Positions 18,477 through 29,456 of a stretch of 64,000 bases of DNA are shown here, in pieces. The notes under the pieces were generated by a model. It worked only from the letters and a program-made list of their open reading frames with translations, made no database searches and was not told the origin of the DNA. The stretch is from Amycolatopsis sp. EV170708-02-1 (lineage in GTDB: Bacteria > Actinomycetota > Actinomycetes > Mycobacteriales > Pseudonocardiaceae): contig NZ_CP092497.1 in the NCBI RefSeq assembly GCF_022479115.1, positions 8,122,001 through 8,186,000 of the forward strand, written 5' to 3'. Position 1 is the stretch's first letter. Each line of letters starts with the position of its first letter. Both the position numbers and the translations under genes were made by a program.

Positions 18477-18941
18477 TCAGGACGCCAGGCTGCCGTCACC
18501 GGCGCGAGCGCCACCGGAAGGCACCGCGCTCACCTGTCGAGGCGGAACGGAAAACGTTGCCGTATAAGACTTTCCGTTGCAGTTGACGGTCAGCGGGTAG
18601 CTGCCGGGCGCCGTGCCCGCCTTGAGTTCGACGTCGGCGCTGACATTCGCCGGCACCCCGATGAGCGGGCCGTAGTCGTACTTCCCGACGGTCAGCACCG
18701 GCGAAGAGAACGTCGTCGACGTCGGCGCCTTCATGCCGTCTCCGCCGGGGCATCGCGCCAGCGCCACGTTGACGTCGCCGTGCACGTACTTGTTGACGAG
18801 CCCGAGTTCGTAGGCCGTGTCGTCGTTGAGCTGCACGGTGACCCCGGGATCCGGCTGGGGCTGCTGCGCGAAACCGGTCGCCGTCCCCGCCAGCACCGCC
18901 GCACCGATCGCCACCACTCCGGCGAACACCCTGCGAATCAC
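18477..18941 (-). CDS. Small secreted protein upstream of the sortase
   Basis: The 154-residue product has a signal peptide (GVVAIGAAVLAGTATGFA), a beta-rich domain with cysteines in ALARCPGGDG and TVNCNGKSY, and the C-terminal tail SAVPSGGARAGDGSLAS. That tail looks like a degenerate relative of the PxGAPxTGGG tails of the other two proteins in the locus. The start is GTG 18941 with AGGGG upstream. It is the first gene of the strand-coherent group, 150 bp before the sortase. Function unknown. Confidence 0.72.
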   Translation of the reverse strand: MIRRVFAGVVAIGAAVLAGTATGFAQQPQPDPGVTVQLNDDTAYELGLVNKYVHGDVNVALARCPGGDGMKAPTSTTFSSPVLTVGKYDYGPLIGVPANVSADVELKAGTAPGSYPLTVNCNGKSYTATFSVPPRQVSAVPSGGARAGDGSLAS

Positions 18942-19021
18942 GAAAAACCCCTAGCTGTCAACGAAACACCGACACGCGCTAGACGCGGGCACCCCCGCGA
19001 AGGTTGCTCGGCCGACGAAGA

Positions 19022-20425
19022 TCAGTCCAAGTCGTCGTGCCGCATCAGCTGGCGGCCCGCCTCGGTGATCGACCCCGACAGCGACGGGTACACCGAAAAT
19101 GTCAGTGCCAGGTGTTCCACTGTGAGCTGGTTCTGGACGGCGAGCGCGATGGGAAGGATGAGTTCGCTCGCCGTCGGCGCCACGACCACCCCACCGACGA
19201 CCACACCGGTGGCGGGGCGGCAGAACAGCTTCACGAAACCGCGTCGCAGGCCTTCCATCTTCGCGCGGGCGTTCGTCGCGAGCGGGAGCATGATGGTGCG
19301 GGCGGGCACCTCACCCGAGTCGATCGCCTGCTGGCTGATGCCGACGGTGGCGATCTCGGGGTGGGTGAACACGTTGGCGGCGACGGTCTTGAGCTTGATC
19401 GGCGCGACACCCTCGCCGAGCGCGTGCCACATCGCGATGCGGCCCTGCATGCTGGCCACGGAAGCGAGCATGAGCACCCCGGTGCAGTCGCCGGCGGCGT
19501 AGATGCCGGGCGCGCTGGTGCGGGAAACGCGGTCGACGCCGATGAAGCCGCCGGGGCCGGGCTCGATGCCGACCTTCTCCAGGCCGATGTCGGTGGTGTT
19601 GGGCACCGAACCGACGGTCATCAGCGCGTGGCTGGCTTCGATCACGCGGCCGTCGGAGAGGTGGATCTCGACGCCCTTCTCGGTGCGCTCGACCTTGTCG
19701 GCGCGGGCCTGCTTGACGACCGTGGTGCCGCGCTGGGAGAAGACCTCTTCGAGCACGGCGGCGGCGTCGGCGTCCTCGTGCGGGAGCACGCGGTCGCGGC
19801 TGGACACGACGGTGACCTTGACGCCCATCTCGGTGTAGGCCGAGGCGAACTCGGCACCGGTGACACCCGAACCGATGACGGCCAGGTGCTCGGGCAGTTC
19901 GCGCAGGTCGTAGAGCTGACGCCAGTCGAGGATGCGTTCGCCGTCCGGCACGGCGCCGGGCAGCACCCGCGGCGTGGCGCCGGTCGAGATGAGGACGACG
20001 TCGGCGTCGAGCACCTCGGTCGAGCCGTCGGGGGCGGTGACGGCGACCTTGTGCGTGGCGAGCCCGGCCTCTTCGTCGTCGAAGCGGGCCTGGCCGATGA
20101 CGACACGGACGCCCTCGCGCTGGACGCGGGCGCGGATGTCGGCGGACTGCGCGAGCGCGAGCCCCTTCACGCGACCGTGGACGGTCGGCAAGTCGACGCT
20201 GGTGTCGGCCATGTCGGTGTTGATGCCGAGCTCGCGGAGGTCGTGCATGTTCGCGAGCGCGCCGGAAGAGGCGATGAACGTCTTCGACGGGACGCAGTCG
20301 TAGAGCACGCACGCGCCGCCGAGGCCGTCCCGTTCGACGATGGTGACGTCGGCTCCGTGCTGGGCCGCGACCAGTGCCGCTTCGTAACCGGCGGGGCCTC
20401 CGCCCATGATCACGATCTTGGTCAC
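19022..20425 (-). CDS. lpdA: LpdA-type NAD(P)H:quinone reductase (flavoprotein disulphide reductase family)
   Basis: This 467-residue FAD enzyme looks like a dihydrolipoamide dehydrogenase but is probably a quinone reductase. It has the FAD motif IVIMGGGPAGYEAALVAA, the redox pair in GGACVLYDCVPSK (Cys-x4-Cys), a second Rossmann motif HLAVIGSGVTGAEFASAY and the second FAD motif APGIYAAGDCTG. The C-terminal His-x4-Glu dyad needed by lipoamide dehydrogenases is missing: the place of HPTxSE is taken by VYPSLSG. The gene order with glpD matches mycobacterial lpdA-glpD2. Confidence 0.88.
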   Translation of the reverse strand: MTKIVIMGGGPAGYEAALVAAQHGADVTIVERDGLGGACVLYDCVPSKTFIASSGALANMHDLRELGINTDMADTSVDLPTVHGRVKGLALAQSADIRARVQREGVRVVIGQARFDDEEAGLATHKVAVTAPDGSTEVLDADVVLISTGATPRVLPGAVPDGERILDWRQLYDLRELPEHLAVIGSGVTGAEFASAYTEMGVKVTVVSSRDRVLPHEDADAAAVLEEVFSQRGTTVVKQARADKVERTEKGVEIHLSDGRVIEASHALMTVGSVPNTTDIGLEKVGIEPGPGGFIGVDRVSRTSAPGIYAAGDCTGVLMLASVASMQGRIAMWHALGEGVAPIKLKTVAANVFTHPEIATVGISQQAIDSGEVPARTIMLPLATNARAKMEGLRRGFVKLFCRPATGVVVGGVVVAPTASELILPIALAVQNQLTVEHLALTFSVYPSLSGSITEAGRQLMRHDDLD

Positions 20426-20540
20426 TGGTCTCCTCCTCGCAGCGGTGTCTGTGACTGCGTTTACCGTACGCGGGCGACCGTTGGGCGGATTGAGTGGCCG
20501 GACACGGCATGTGCGTCCAGCCGGGTGACCGGTAGGTCGC

Positions 20541-20552
20541 TAGGCTGTGGCC
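20541..20552 (+). promoter_or_regulatory. Leaderless promoter, -10 TAGGCT
   Basis: TAGGCT (20541-20546) followed by GTGGCC places GTG 20553 six nt downstream, deciding that start over GTG 20547. Confidence 0.6.
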
Positions 20553-21005
20553 GTGCCGTTGTATGCCGCGTATGGATCCAATATGGAGCCCGCCCAGATG
20601 CTGGAGCGCGCTCCGCACTCGCCCATGGCCGGCACCGGCTGGCTGGAGGGCTGGAGGCTGACCTTCGGCGGCGAGGACCTCGGCTGGGAAGGCGCGCTGG
20701 CGACCATCGTCGAAGACCCGGGCTCCCGGGTCTTCGTGGTGTTGTACGACGTCACCTCCCTGGACGAGCCCAATCTCGACCGCTGGGAAGGCGGCGAGCT
20801 GGGCATCCACTCCAAGATCCGGCTCCGCGTGCAGACCATGGACGGCTCCGTGCTGGCGTGGCTGTACGTCCTGGACGCCTACGAGGGCGGCCTCCCGTCC
20901 GCGCGCTACCTCGGCGTGCTGGCCGACGCGGCCGAGGCCGCCGGCGCCCCCGCGGACTACGTCGACGCGCTCCGCACCCGCCCCTGCCAGGGCATCTCCG
21001 GCTGA
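20553..21005 (+). CDS. Gamma-glutamylcyclotransferase-like protein
   Basis: The 150-residue product has the fold-defining loop YAAYGSNM (phosphate-like binding YGSN) near its N terminus, and an acidic residue in LDRWEGGELG that fits the catalytic Glu. Members convert gamma-glutamyl amino acids, or modified thiols, to 5-oxoproline; in mycothiol makers the true substrate is uncertain. The homologous neighbour of lpdA in Mycobacterium (Rv3304) is of the same type. It starts at GTG 20553 after its own -10 box. The stop codon is formed by the first base triplet of the family D repeat. Confidence 0.82.
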   Translation: MPLYAAYGSNMEPAQMLERAPHSPMAGTGWLEGWRLTFGGEDLGWEGALATIVEDPGSRVFVVLYDVTSLDEPNLDRWEGGELGIHSKIRLRVQTMDGSVLAWLYVLDAYEGGLPSARYLGVLADAAEAAGAPADYVDALRTRPCQGISG

Positions 21006-21076
21006 TCAGGCGTGTCGTCCGTCCAATCACGCGTGTCGTCCGCCTGATCACACGTGTCGCCCGTCCGATCACGCGA
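21003..21076. repeat. Family D repeat array (about 22-bp units) at a convergent junction
   Basis: Three to four degenerate copies of ATCACGCGTGTCGTCCG run head to tail between the cyclotransferase and the DUF559-like gene. Both genes end inside it: TGATCAGG gives one stop and, on the other strand, GCGTGATCGG gives the other. Related arrays are at 22081, 29205 and 62202. Confidence 0.7.
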
Positions 21077-21962
21077 CCGCGCGCCTTTCGAACGCCCTGG
21101 TCAGCTCGGACAGAACACGACGGGGATCACGCAAGTCCTCCGCCGACGCCCGGATCGTGATCCACCCCCGCCCAGCCATCCGTGCGTCCCGCTCTGAGTC
21201 GTAGTCGCGACGCTCCTCGTGGGAAGCGAAGCCGTCGTACTCCAGAGCGACTCGCCGGGTAGGCCACGCCATGTCGAGGACATACAGCGGCCGCCCCTCG
21301 ATCGTGGTGATCTCGTACTGCGTCTCCGGTATCGGGAACCCCGCCTCGACGACGATCAACCGAAGGATGCTCTCCGGCGGGGAATCCACCTTGCCGGTCG
21401 CCAGGTCGAGCAACATGACCGCCCTGTGGATACCTCGTCGGTCGCGTCGGTCCACGATCCTGTCCCGGACGTTCGCACGCAAAGTGCGGACATGGTCCGG
21501 CAGGAGCCCGTGCATCGCCTCGTCCAGTGCGGCGAACGCGGTTCGCTTGTCCCCCTCGCAGAGGAAATCGGCCAGCGCCAGATCCAAGGAGAACATGGCG
21601 AGCCCGTCGAGTTCGACGACATCCGAGGGCCGGAAGTCGGCCTGATGGACGATCAACCCTGGCTTCGACTTGATCCGCCGCGAGTGGGGCACCGTCAAGT
21701 GAATGCTCGTGTCGTCCACAGCCGAAATCCCATGTAGGGCAAGGGCTGTGGCTCCCGACAGCGCCGCAGGCTGCCCCACTACGAGCAAGGCCGCCTGGGC
21801 CCGAGTCGCCAGTTTGAGCGAATCCGCAGCATGGACGACTACGCCCCGCCACGGCTGGACGAGGACGCCTGTGGCCAATCCCTCAAGGACCAGCCGACGC
21901 CCCAGAACCTTGTCGGCCTCACTACGCGAGACCGCTCCATGCCGTCCTCCCCAATCGATCAT
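21069..21962 (-). CDS. DUF559-like (Vsr-fold) protein with N-terminal winged helix
   Basis: The 297-residue product belongs to a large actinobacterial group with an N-terminal AbiEi-like winged-helix region (about 1-100) and a C-terminal domain resembling Vsr/DUF559 endonucleases. That C-terminal part is seen as RRVALEYDGFASHEERRDYDSERDARMAGRGWITIRAS, where the E-x-D-G, the acidic residues and the following beta strand fit the fold. Cellular role is unknown; some relatives are annotated as type IV antitoxins without proof. Its upstream region holds a cluster of DnaA-box-like sequences. No partner toxin gene is adjacent. Confidence 0.7.
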   Translation of the reverse strand: MIDWGGRHGAVSRSEADKVLGRRLVLEGLATGVLVQPWRGVVVHAADSLKLATRAQAALLVVGQPAALSGATALALHGISAVDDTSIHLTVPHSRRIKSKPGLIVHQADFRPSDVVELDGLAMFSLDLALADFLCEGDKRTAFAALDEAMHGLLPDHVRTLRANVRDRIVDRRDRRGIHRAVMLLDLATGKVDSPPESILRLIVVEAGFPIPETQYEITTIEGRPLYVLDMAWPTRRVALEYDGFASHEERRDYDSERDARMAGRGWITIRASAEDLRDPRRVLSELTRAFERRAVA

Positions 21963-22004
21963 GCCCTCGAGGATCGTCGGGTTTCGCGGCCTCGGAAAGG
22001 CCGC

Positions 22005-22055
22005 TCATCCACATCTGTGGATAACTCCACAGCCTGTGGATAACCTGTGCACAGG
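22005..22055. promoter_or_regulatory. Cluster of DnaA-box-like 9-mers
   Basis: TGTGGATAA, the reverse complement of the strong DnaA box TTATCCACA, occurs perfectly at 22016-22024 and 22035-22043. TCATCCACA at 22005-22013 differs by one base, TCCACA at 22026-22031 gives a relaxed box, and CCTGTGCACAGG (22044-22055) is palindromic. All lie 43-93 nt upstream of the DUF559-like gene. Confidence 0.6.
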
Positions 22056-22080
22056 TGTTCGACACCAGCTGTGGCGAACA

Positions 22081-22137
22081 CCCGTGCGCAGGTGGACGGC
22101 ACGCGTGATCAGATGGACGACACGCGTGTGTGGGAGG
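22081..22137. repeat. Family D repeat units downstream of the M20 gene
   Basis: GTGGACGGCACGCGTGATCA and ATGGACGACACGCGTG are two units of family D, here in the orientation that follows the end of the M20 amidohydrolase gene. Confidence 0.6.
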
Positions 22138-22140
22138 ACG

Positions 22141-23439
22141 TCAGGCCAGGGTGGCCAGGGCGGTGTGGACCAGGGTGCGGACCCCGCACAGGAGCGAACG
22201 CTCGTCGAGGGTGAAGGTCGGGCGGTGGATGTCGGCCATCGGGCCTTCACCGGACCAAACGCCGAGGCGCGCGAAGGCGCCCTGGACGTGCTCCAGGTAC
22301 CACCCGAAGTCCTCGCCGCCGGACGACTGCTCGGTCCCGGCCACGGCGGTCTCGCCCAGTGCGGCCTCGACGCCGGCCCGCATCAGCGCGTGCGACTCCG
22401 GATCGGAGACGACCGGCGGCACACCACGGCGGTAGTCGAGGGAGAACCCGACCCCGGTCGGCGCGAGCAGCGACTCCACCGAAGCCGCGACGAGCGGCTC
22501 CAGCATCGTCCAGACCTCGTGGTCCGCGGTCCGCAGCGTGCCGCGGAGCACCCCGTCCTGCGGGACGGCGTTGGCGGCCTGCCCCGCGTGCACCGCGCCC
22601 CAGACCAGCACGGTCCCGGATCGCGGGTCGACGCGGCGCGAAAGGACCGCGGGCAGCGACGTGATCACGGTGCCGAGCGCGTGCACCAGGTCCGCGGTCA
22701 GATGCGGCCGCGAGGTGTGCCCGCCCGGCGAGGTGAGCCGCAGCTCGATGAGGTCGGCGGCGGAGGTCAGCGCGCCGACGCGCAGCCCGACCTTGCCGAC
22801 CTCGAGCCGCGGGTCGCAGTGCAGCCCGTAGATCCGCTCGACGCCTTCCATCGCGCCGGCGGCGATCATGTCCAGCGCGCCGCCGGGCATGACCTCCTCG
22901 GCGGGCTGGAAGATCAGCCGTACGCGGCCCGGCAGCTCCGGCGCGCCCGCCAGCGCCCGGGCGGCGCCCAGGAGGATCGCGGTGTGCGCGTCGTGCCCGC
23001 ACATATGCGCGGCGCCCTCGGTCTTGGAGGCGTACGGGAGCCCGGTGGCCTCGGTCAGCGGCAGGGCGTCCATGTCGGCGCGCAGCGCGACGCAGCGGTC
23101 GCCGCTGCCGATGTCGCAGACCACGCCGGTGCCCGAGGGGAGCACCCATGGCTTGAGCCCCACCGAGCGGAGCAGGGACATGACCATTTCGGTCGTGGCG
23201 AACTCGTGGCGGGAGAGCTCCGGGTGCGCGTGGATGCGACGGCGCCACGCGACGACGTCGGTGGCGTTCGCGCGGAGCCAGTCGTCGAGCCAGAAGGGGC
23301 CGCGCCCGGCACCCAGATCATGCACAGGTGCCATGCTGACGCCGGCCTCGGAGATCAGCGCGGTGGGCGCCTCTATCGGGGCAACGACGCGACCCTCGGG
23401 GTCGCCTGGAATGTCCGGACGTGAATCGAGCACCGTCAC
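22141..23439 (-). CDS. M20-family metal-dependent amidohydrolase (AmiA/AmiB-like)
   Basis: The 432-residue enzyme hydrolyses an N-acyl amino acid or similar amide using a divalent metal pair. Metal-binding motifs are visible in order: ADMDALP, HMCGHDAHTAILLG, FQPAEEVMPGG and GLHCDP, followed by the dimerisation domain with TSPGGHTSRPH. An N-terminal extension of about 45 residues is not part of the conserved core. The GTG at 23439 has GGGAGGAGGTG upstream. The position next to lpdA/cyclotransferase and before deoD mirrors amiA1/amiB1 in M. tuberculosis. The physiological substrate is unknown. Confidence 0.87.
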   Translation of the reverse strand: MTVLDSRPDIPGDPEGRVVAPIEAPTALISEAGVSMAPVHDLGAGRGPFWLDDWLRANATDVVAWRRRIHAHPELSRHEFATTEMVMSLLRSVGLKPWVLPSGTGVVCDIGSGDRCVALRADMDALPLTEATGLPYASKTEGAAHMCGHDAHTAILLGAARALAGAPELPGRVRLIFQPAEEVMPGGALDMIAAGAMEGVERIYGLHCDPRLEVGKVGLRVGALTSAADLIELRLTSPGGHTSRPHLTADLVHALGTVITSLPAVLSRRVDPRSGTVLVWGAVHAGQAANAVPQDGVLRGTLRTADHEVWTMLEPLVAASVESLLAPTGVGFSLDYRRGVPPVVSDPESHALMRAGVEAALGETAVAGTEQSSGGEDFGWYLEHVQGAFARLGVWSGEGPMADIHRPTFTLDERSLLCGVRTLVHTALATLA

Positions 23440-23677
23440 GCCGCACCTCCTCCCGCAACACAGTCACCTTCGTCTACCACCGTACGAGTGGTCGCTGAAG
23501 GCACGCTGGGTGCCGTTCGATCTGTGATACGCATTTGCGATAGATCGTGCACCATGCAGATGACAAGCCGCTCGTCGAGTGATCGAGCCCGAGACGGCCG
23601 GTAGTGGATCTGCGATGAACGGCTGCGAGAGTTCGGCCCGGGCTAAGCGGAGAGTCCTTCTACTTACGGGTAGCGGT

Positions 23678-23977
23678 TCAGGACTTCTTCTTCTTGGACC
23701 GGGAGCGGCGCCCGAGGATCACCAAGCCGAGCAGGATCGCCGCGGCGATACCCGCGATGACCTTCTTCTTGGTCTCCTGGCTGTTGGCCTTGTCGGTCTC
23801 GGCGGGGTCGAGCACCGGCCCCGGAGGCGCCTGCTCGAGCACTTCGTGCACCGCCCCTGCCTGCATGATCACCGGCGCGGGCGCCTGGATCTCAACGGCC
23901 TGCGCGACGGGCGCGCAGACGACCAGCCCGGCGGCGACCAGCCCGGCCAGCTGCCCGAGACGAGACCTTTTCGGCAT
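23678..23977 (-). CDS. Small type I membrane protein with a polylysine tail
   Basis: The 99-residue product has a signal peptide (LAGLVAAGLVVCAPVAQA), a short extracellular segment rich in Pro/Ala/Glu, and a C-terminal transmembrane helix (about 70-86, KVIAGIAAAILLGLVILG) followed by RRSRSKKKKS. Such an order (exported segment, hydrophobic helix, basic end) is that of a tail-anchored exported protein. There is no LPXTG-like motif before the helix. I do not recognise a family. The 238 bp between it and the M20 gene hold no convincing gene, only the M20 ribosome-binding site. Confidence 0.65.
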   Translation of the reverse strand: MPKRSRLGQLAGLVAAGLVVCAPVAQAVEIQAPAPVIMQAGAVHEVLEQAPPGPVLDPAETDKANSQETKKKVIAGIAAAILLGLVILGRRSRSKKKKS

Positions 23978-24034
23978 GACTCCCTTTCGTCGGCGTAGCG
24001 CGGATCCGATTCTGCACTCTGCCGGGTTCCCGCG

Positions 24035-25033
24035 TCAGCCGCCACGCGGAGGACCGGAGAACGCCTCCAGAATCCGTTGCGCGGCCAGCGTCGGGGTCAG
24101 CTCACCGTCCCGGACCGCCCGTTCGACGTCCGGAACGACCGCTCGCACGTCCGGATGCGCGGCGAGCCGTCCGAGCAGCTGTTCGCGGACCATCGCCCAG
24201 GTCCACTCCACCTGCTGCCGCCGTCGCCGCCCGTCCAGTTCACCCGAAGCGGTCAGGACGTCACGGTGACGGCCGATTTCGGCCCAGACCTCGTCGAGCC
24301 CGACGTCGGTGAGCGCGCTGCAGGTCAGCACCGGGGGCGTCCACTCGGCGTCCCGGCCGTAGATCATCCGCAACGCGCCGGCCAGTTCGCGGGCCGCACG
24401 TTTCGCGTCGCGTTCGTGGTCGCCGTCGGCCTTGTTGACCGCGATGACGTCCGCGAGTTCGAGGACACCCTTCTTGATCCCCTGCAGCTGGTCCCCGGTG
24501 CGGGCCAGGGTCAGGAACAGGAAGCAGTCGACCATGTTCGCGACGGTCACCTCGGACTGCCCGACGCCGACGGTCTCGACCAGCACGATGTCGTACCCGG
24601 CCGCTTCCATCAGCACGATCGTCTCGCGGGTCGCCCGCGCGACGCCGCCGAGCGTGCCCGAAGTCGGCGAAGGGCGGATGAACGCCTTCGGGTCGACAGC
24701 GAGCCGCGCCATCCGGGTCTTGTCGCCCAGGATCGAGCCGCCGGTCCGCGTCGACGACGGGTCGACGGCCAGCACGGCGACCTTGTGCCCGGCCTCGGTC
24801 AGATCCGTGCCGAGCTGGTCGATGAAGGTCGATTTGCCGACACCGGGAACGCCGGTGATGCCGACGCGCCGCGCGCCGCCCGCGTGCGGGAGCAGCTCGA
24901 CCAGGAGCTCCTGTGCCTGTGCCCGGTGGTCGTCCCGGTTCGACTCGACGAGCGTGATCGCCCGCGACAGCAGGCCGCGGTCACCCGCGAGGACGCCCTT
25001 GGCCAGCGCCCCGACGTCGATCTTGCGCGGCAA
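24035..25033 (-). CDS. meaB: MeaB/ArgK-type GTPase, methylmalonyl-CoA mutase chaperone
   Basis: This 332-residue G3E-family GTPase protects and reactivates methylmalonyl-CoA mutase by gating cobalamin loading. Visible motifs are Walker A GVPGVGKST (61-69), the switch region with DPSSTRTGGSILGDKTRM, ETVGVGQSE (Walker B/G3) and NKAD (G4). The name ArgK is historical and does not imply an arginine kinase function. It begins 3 nt after mutB ends, in the usual mutA-mutB-meaB operon. Confidence 0.95.
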   Translation of the reverse strand: MPRKIDVGALAKGVLAGDRGLLSRAITLVESNRDDHRAQAQELLVELLPHAGGARRVGITGVPGVGKSTFIDQLGTDLTEAGHKVAVLAVDPSSTRTGGSILGDKTRMARLAVDPKAFIRPSPTSGTLGGVARATRETIVLMEAAGYDIVLVETVGVGQSEVTVANMVDCFLFLTLARTGDQLQGIKKGVLELADVIAVNKADGDHERDAKRAARELAGALRMIYGRDAEWTPPVLTCSALTDVGLDEVWAEIGRHRDVLTASGELDGRRRRQQVEWTWAMVREQLLGRLAAHPDVRAVVPDVERAVRDGELTPTLAAQRILEAFSGPPRGG

Positions 25034-25036
25034 GGT

Positions 25037-27204
<2,168 letters not shown>

Positions 27205-27205
<1 letters not shown>

Positions 27206-29076
27206 CACTGCACTCCGAGCTCGTTCAACGTGCCGGTCAGGATTTCCAGGGCGTCGCAGCCCGTGAAGAGGTAGCCCGTGACGTCCGGGTGGTCGCCGGG
27301 TTTCCCGGCGAGCAGCACCGACGTGGCGCCCGCTTCCTTCAACGCCTTCGCGACGCTGTCGGCTTCTTCGGCGTAGGAGGTGTTGCTGCCGCAGAGGCAG
27401 GCGATCTTCGTTCCGCTGGCCCGGAATTCCGCGATGACGTCCTCAGGCGCGCCGGGGTTCACGGCCTCGATCCCGCCGGCTTGGAACAGGTTCGCCGCGA
27501 AACTCGCCCGCGCGGTGTGCGCCGCGACCGGGCCGAGCGTGGCGAGGAAGACGCGAGGACGGCTGGGATGCGCGTCCGCCCGGTCTCGCAGCGCTTCGAA
27601 GGCCTCGGCGTACCGGTGGCGCGGCAGGCCGCCGCCCGGCAGGTCGTCGAGCGGGTCGCGGACGACCGCTTTCTCCGTCAGATTGGGGAATTCGCTGACG
27701 CCGGTGATCGGGTCGCGACGGGTCCCGATCCGCTTCGACCGCTTCTCCCAGGTCTCGGCGAGCCGTGCGGCGAGCGCGCCGGAAGCCAGTTCCGCCTCGA
27801 TCCCGCCCGCCGCCTCGATGGCGGTGAACTCGCGCCACGCGGCCTTGGCCAGGTCTTCGGTGAGGTTCTCGACGTACCAGGAGCCGCCCGCCGGGTCGAT
27901 GACACCGGCCAGTTTGGACTCTTCCAGCAGGACGGCGTGCGTGTTGCGCGCGATCCGCGCGGAGAACGCGTCCGGCTGGCCGATCGCGGCGTCGAACGGG
28001 AGCACGGTGATCGCGTCCGCACCGCCGACCCCGGCGCCGAAACAGGCGAGCGTGGTCCGCAGCATGTTCACCCACGGATCGCGCTGGGTCAGCATCGCGG
28101 GTGAGGTGACCGCGTGCTGCCGCATTCCCGCGCCCTTCCCGCCCGAAACCTCGGTGACGCGGGCCCACAGCCGCCGCGCGGCGCGGAATTTGGCGATCGT
28201 GAGGAACTGGTCCGCCGTGGCGGCGAGCCGGAATTCGAGCTGACCGGCGGCGGTGTCGACGTCGAGCCCCGCTTCGGTGAGCGCCCGCAGGTAAGCGACG
28301 CCCGCGGCGATGACCGCGCCGAGCTCCTGCGCGTCCGAGCCGCCCGCCTCGTGGAACGGGAGGCCGTCGGCGACGATCGTCCGCACCTTCGGGTGACTGG
28401 TGGCGACGCGCGCGGCCAGTGCCGCGGCGGGGGCGAGCGGATGCGCCGCACCGGTGCGCGCGGTCAAGCCGATCGGGTCGGCGCCGAGGGTCGCGGTGAC
28501 CGCGCTCGCCGGGATCTCGCGTTCGGCGAAGAGCGTGAACAACTCGTTCGCGGCGGCTTCATACTCTTCGCCCGCGTCGAGCGTGACGGGGGCGAGGTCG
28601 ACGTAGACCTCGTTCAGCGCGTCGCCCAGATCGGCCACGGGAACGCCGGTCGCGCCGGCGCGCAGCCAGATCGAGCTGACACCGCCTTCGAGGTCGGCGA
28701 GGATCGCGGCGTTCGTGGCCTTGGCGTCGCGGCGCGCGTACCGGGCACGGATGTCCCAGCCGGTCGTCACCGCGCCCTCGGGCCGGGCGCTTCGCACGAA
28801 CGGCGGAAGTCCGGGGAAACCTGTCCCCTCGACCGTGTCTTCGGCGGTGTAGAGCGGCTGGATCTCCAGGCCGTCATACGTCCGCGTGACCAGCTTGCTT
28901 TCGGGCAGGCCGTCGAAGGACTCGTCGATGGCGCCGCTCTTGCGCAGCACGCCGGCGACCAGCTCCCGCCACTGTTCCCGGCTCGCTTCCGGGAACTCCG
29001 CCGCGAGCTTCAACTCCTCGGGCGCGTCGGGCTCGCCTGGGGTCGGCACTGACTCCGTCTCGGCCACTTCCGTCAT
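27205..29076 (-). CDS. mutA: Methylmalonyl-CoA mutase, small subunit
   Basis: This 623-residue subunit pairs with MutB and is catalytically inactive: the barrel is recognisable ([36 protein letters not shown]) but the C-terminal domain lacks the DxHxxG cobalamin motif. The frame is open far upstream through family D repeats, so the start must be chosen. ATG 29076 (MTEVAETES) lies 8 nt after TAGCAT, a plausible -10 box for a leaderless message; ATG 29082 is the alternative. There is no ribosome-binding site for either. Confidence 0.94.
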
Positions 29077-29456
29077 AGCCATCGATGCTAACGGCCGACA
29101 AGTGGCGCCACCTGTGACGCTAGTCGCGCCTAGGGGGTGAATAGGGGCCGCGCCGGGGGGTGGAGCGCTGTTCGTGATCGGCGGTTTCGCGTGCCTGGCC
29201 GGACGGCACGCGTGATCAGATGGACGGCACGCGTGACGGGATGGACGACACGATCGCGGCCGGGCTTCCGCCCGAGTCGTCCGCCTGATCACGCGTGGCG
29301 TCCAGTCAGTCACGTGTGCCGTCCCTCGAGTCACGCGAAACCACCGGCACCAGCCACTCACGAGAGTGCTCCGCGCCGGTGACGCCGGGCGGCCCGTTCA
29401 CTCCGACAGGGCACGGCGCATGGGTCCGCCACACGGGCATACGACACAATTGGGCG
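29077..29456. repeat. Divergent intergenic region with family D repeats
   Basis: These 380 bases between mutA and the kinase gene hold no gene I can support. From 29205 to 29340 they carry about six family D units in both orientations, for example GGACGGCACGCGTGATCAG and GTCCGCCTGATCACGCGTGG. This is the only place where the family lies between divergent rather than convergent or tandem genes. Confidence 0.65.

Noticed and set aside
21069..21962. Type IV toxin-antitoxin system at the DUF559-like gene
   Set aside because: The N terminus is AbiEi-like, but no nucleotidyltransferase toxin (AbiEii) gene is adjacent, so an antitoxin role is not supported.
22005..22055. Replication origin
   Set aside because: There are only a few DnaA-like boxes, no AT-rich unwinding region and no dnaA/dnaN/recF/gyrB genes, so oriC is not supported.
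24035..25033. Arginine/lysine transport kinase (ArgK) function
   Set aside because: The operon with mutAB and the G3E motifs identify a MeaB-type mutase chaperone. The ArgK name is historical.
29205..29340. CRISPR-like look of the family D arrays
   Set aside because: Units are only about 20 bp, degenerate, in mixed orientation and lack spacers of constant length. No cas genes are present.
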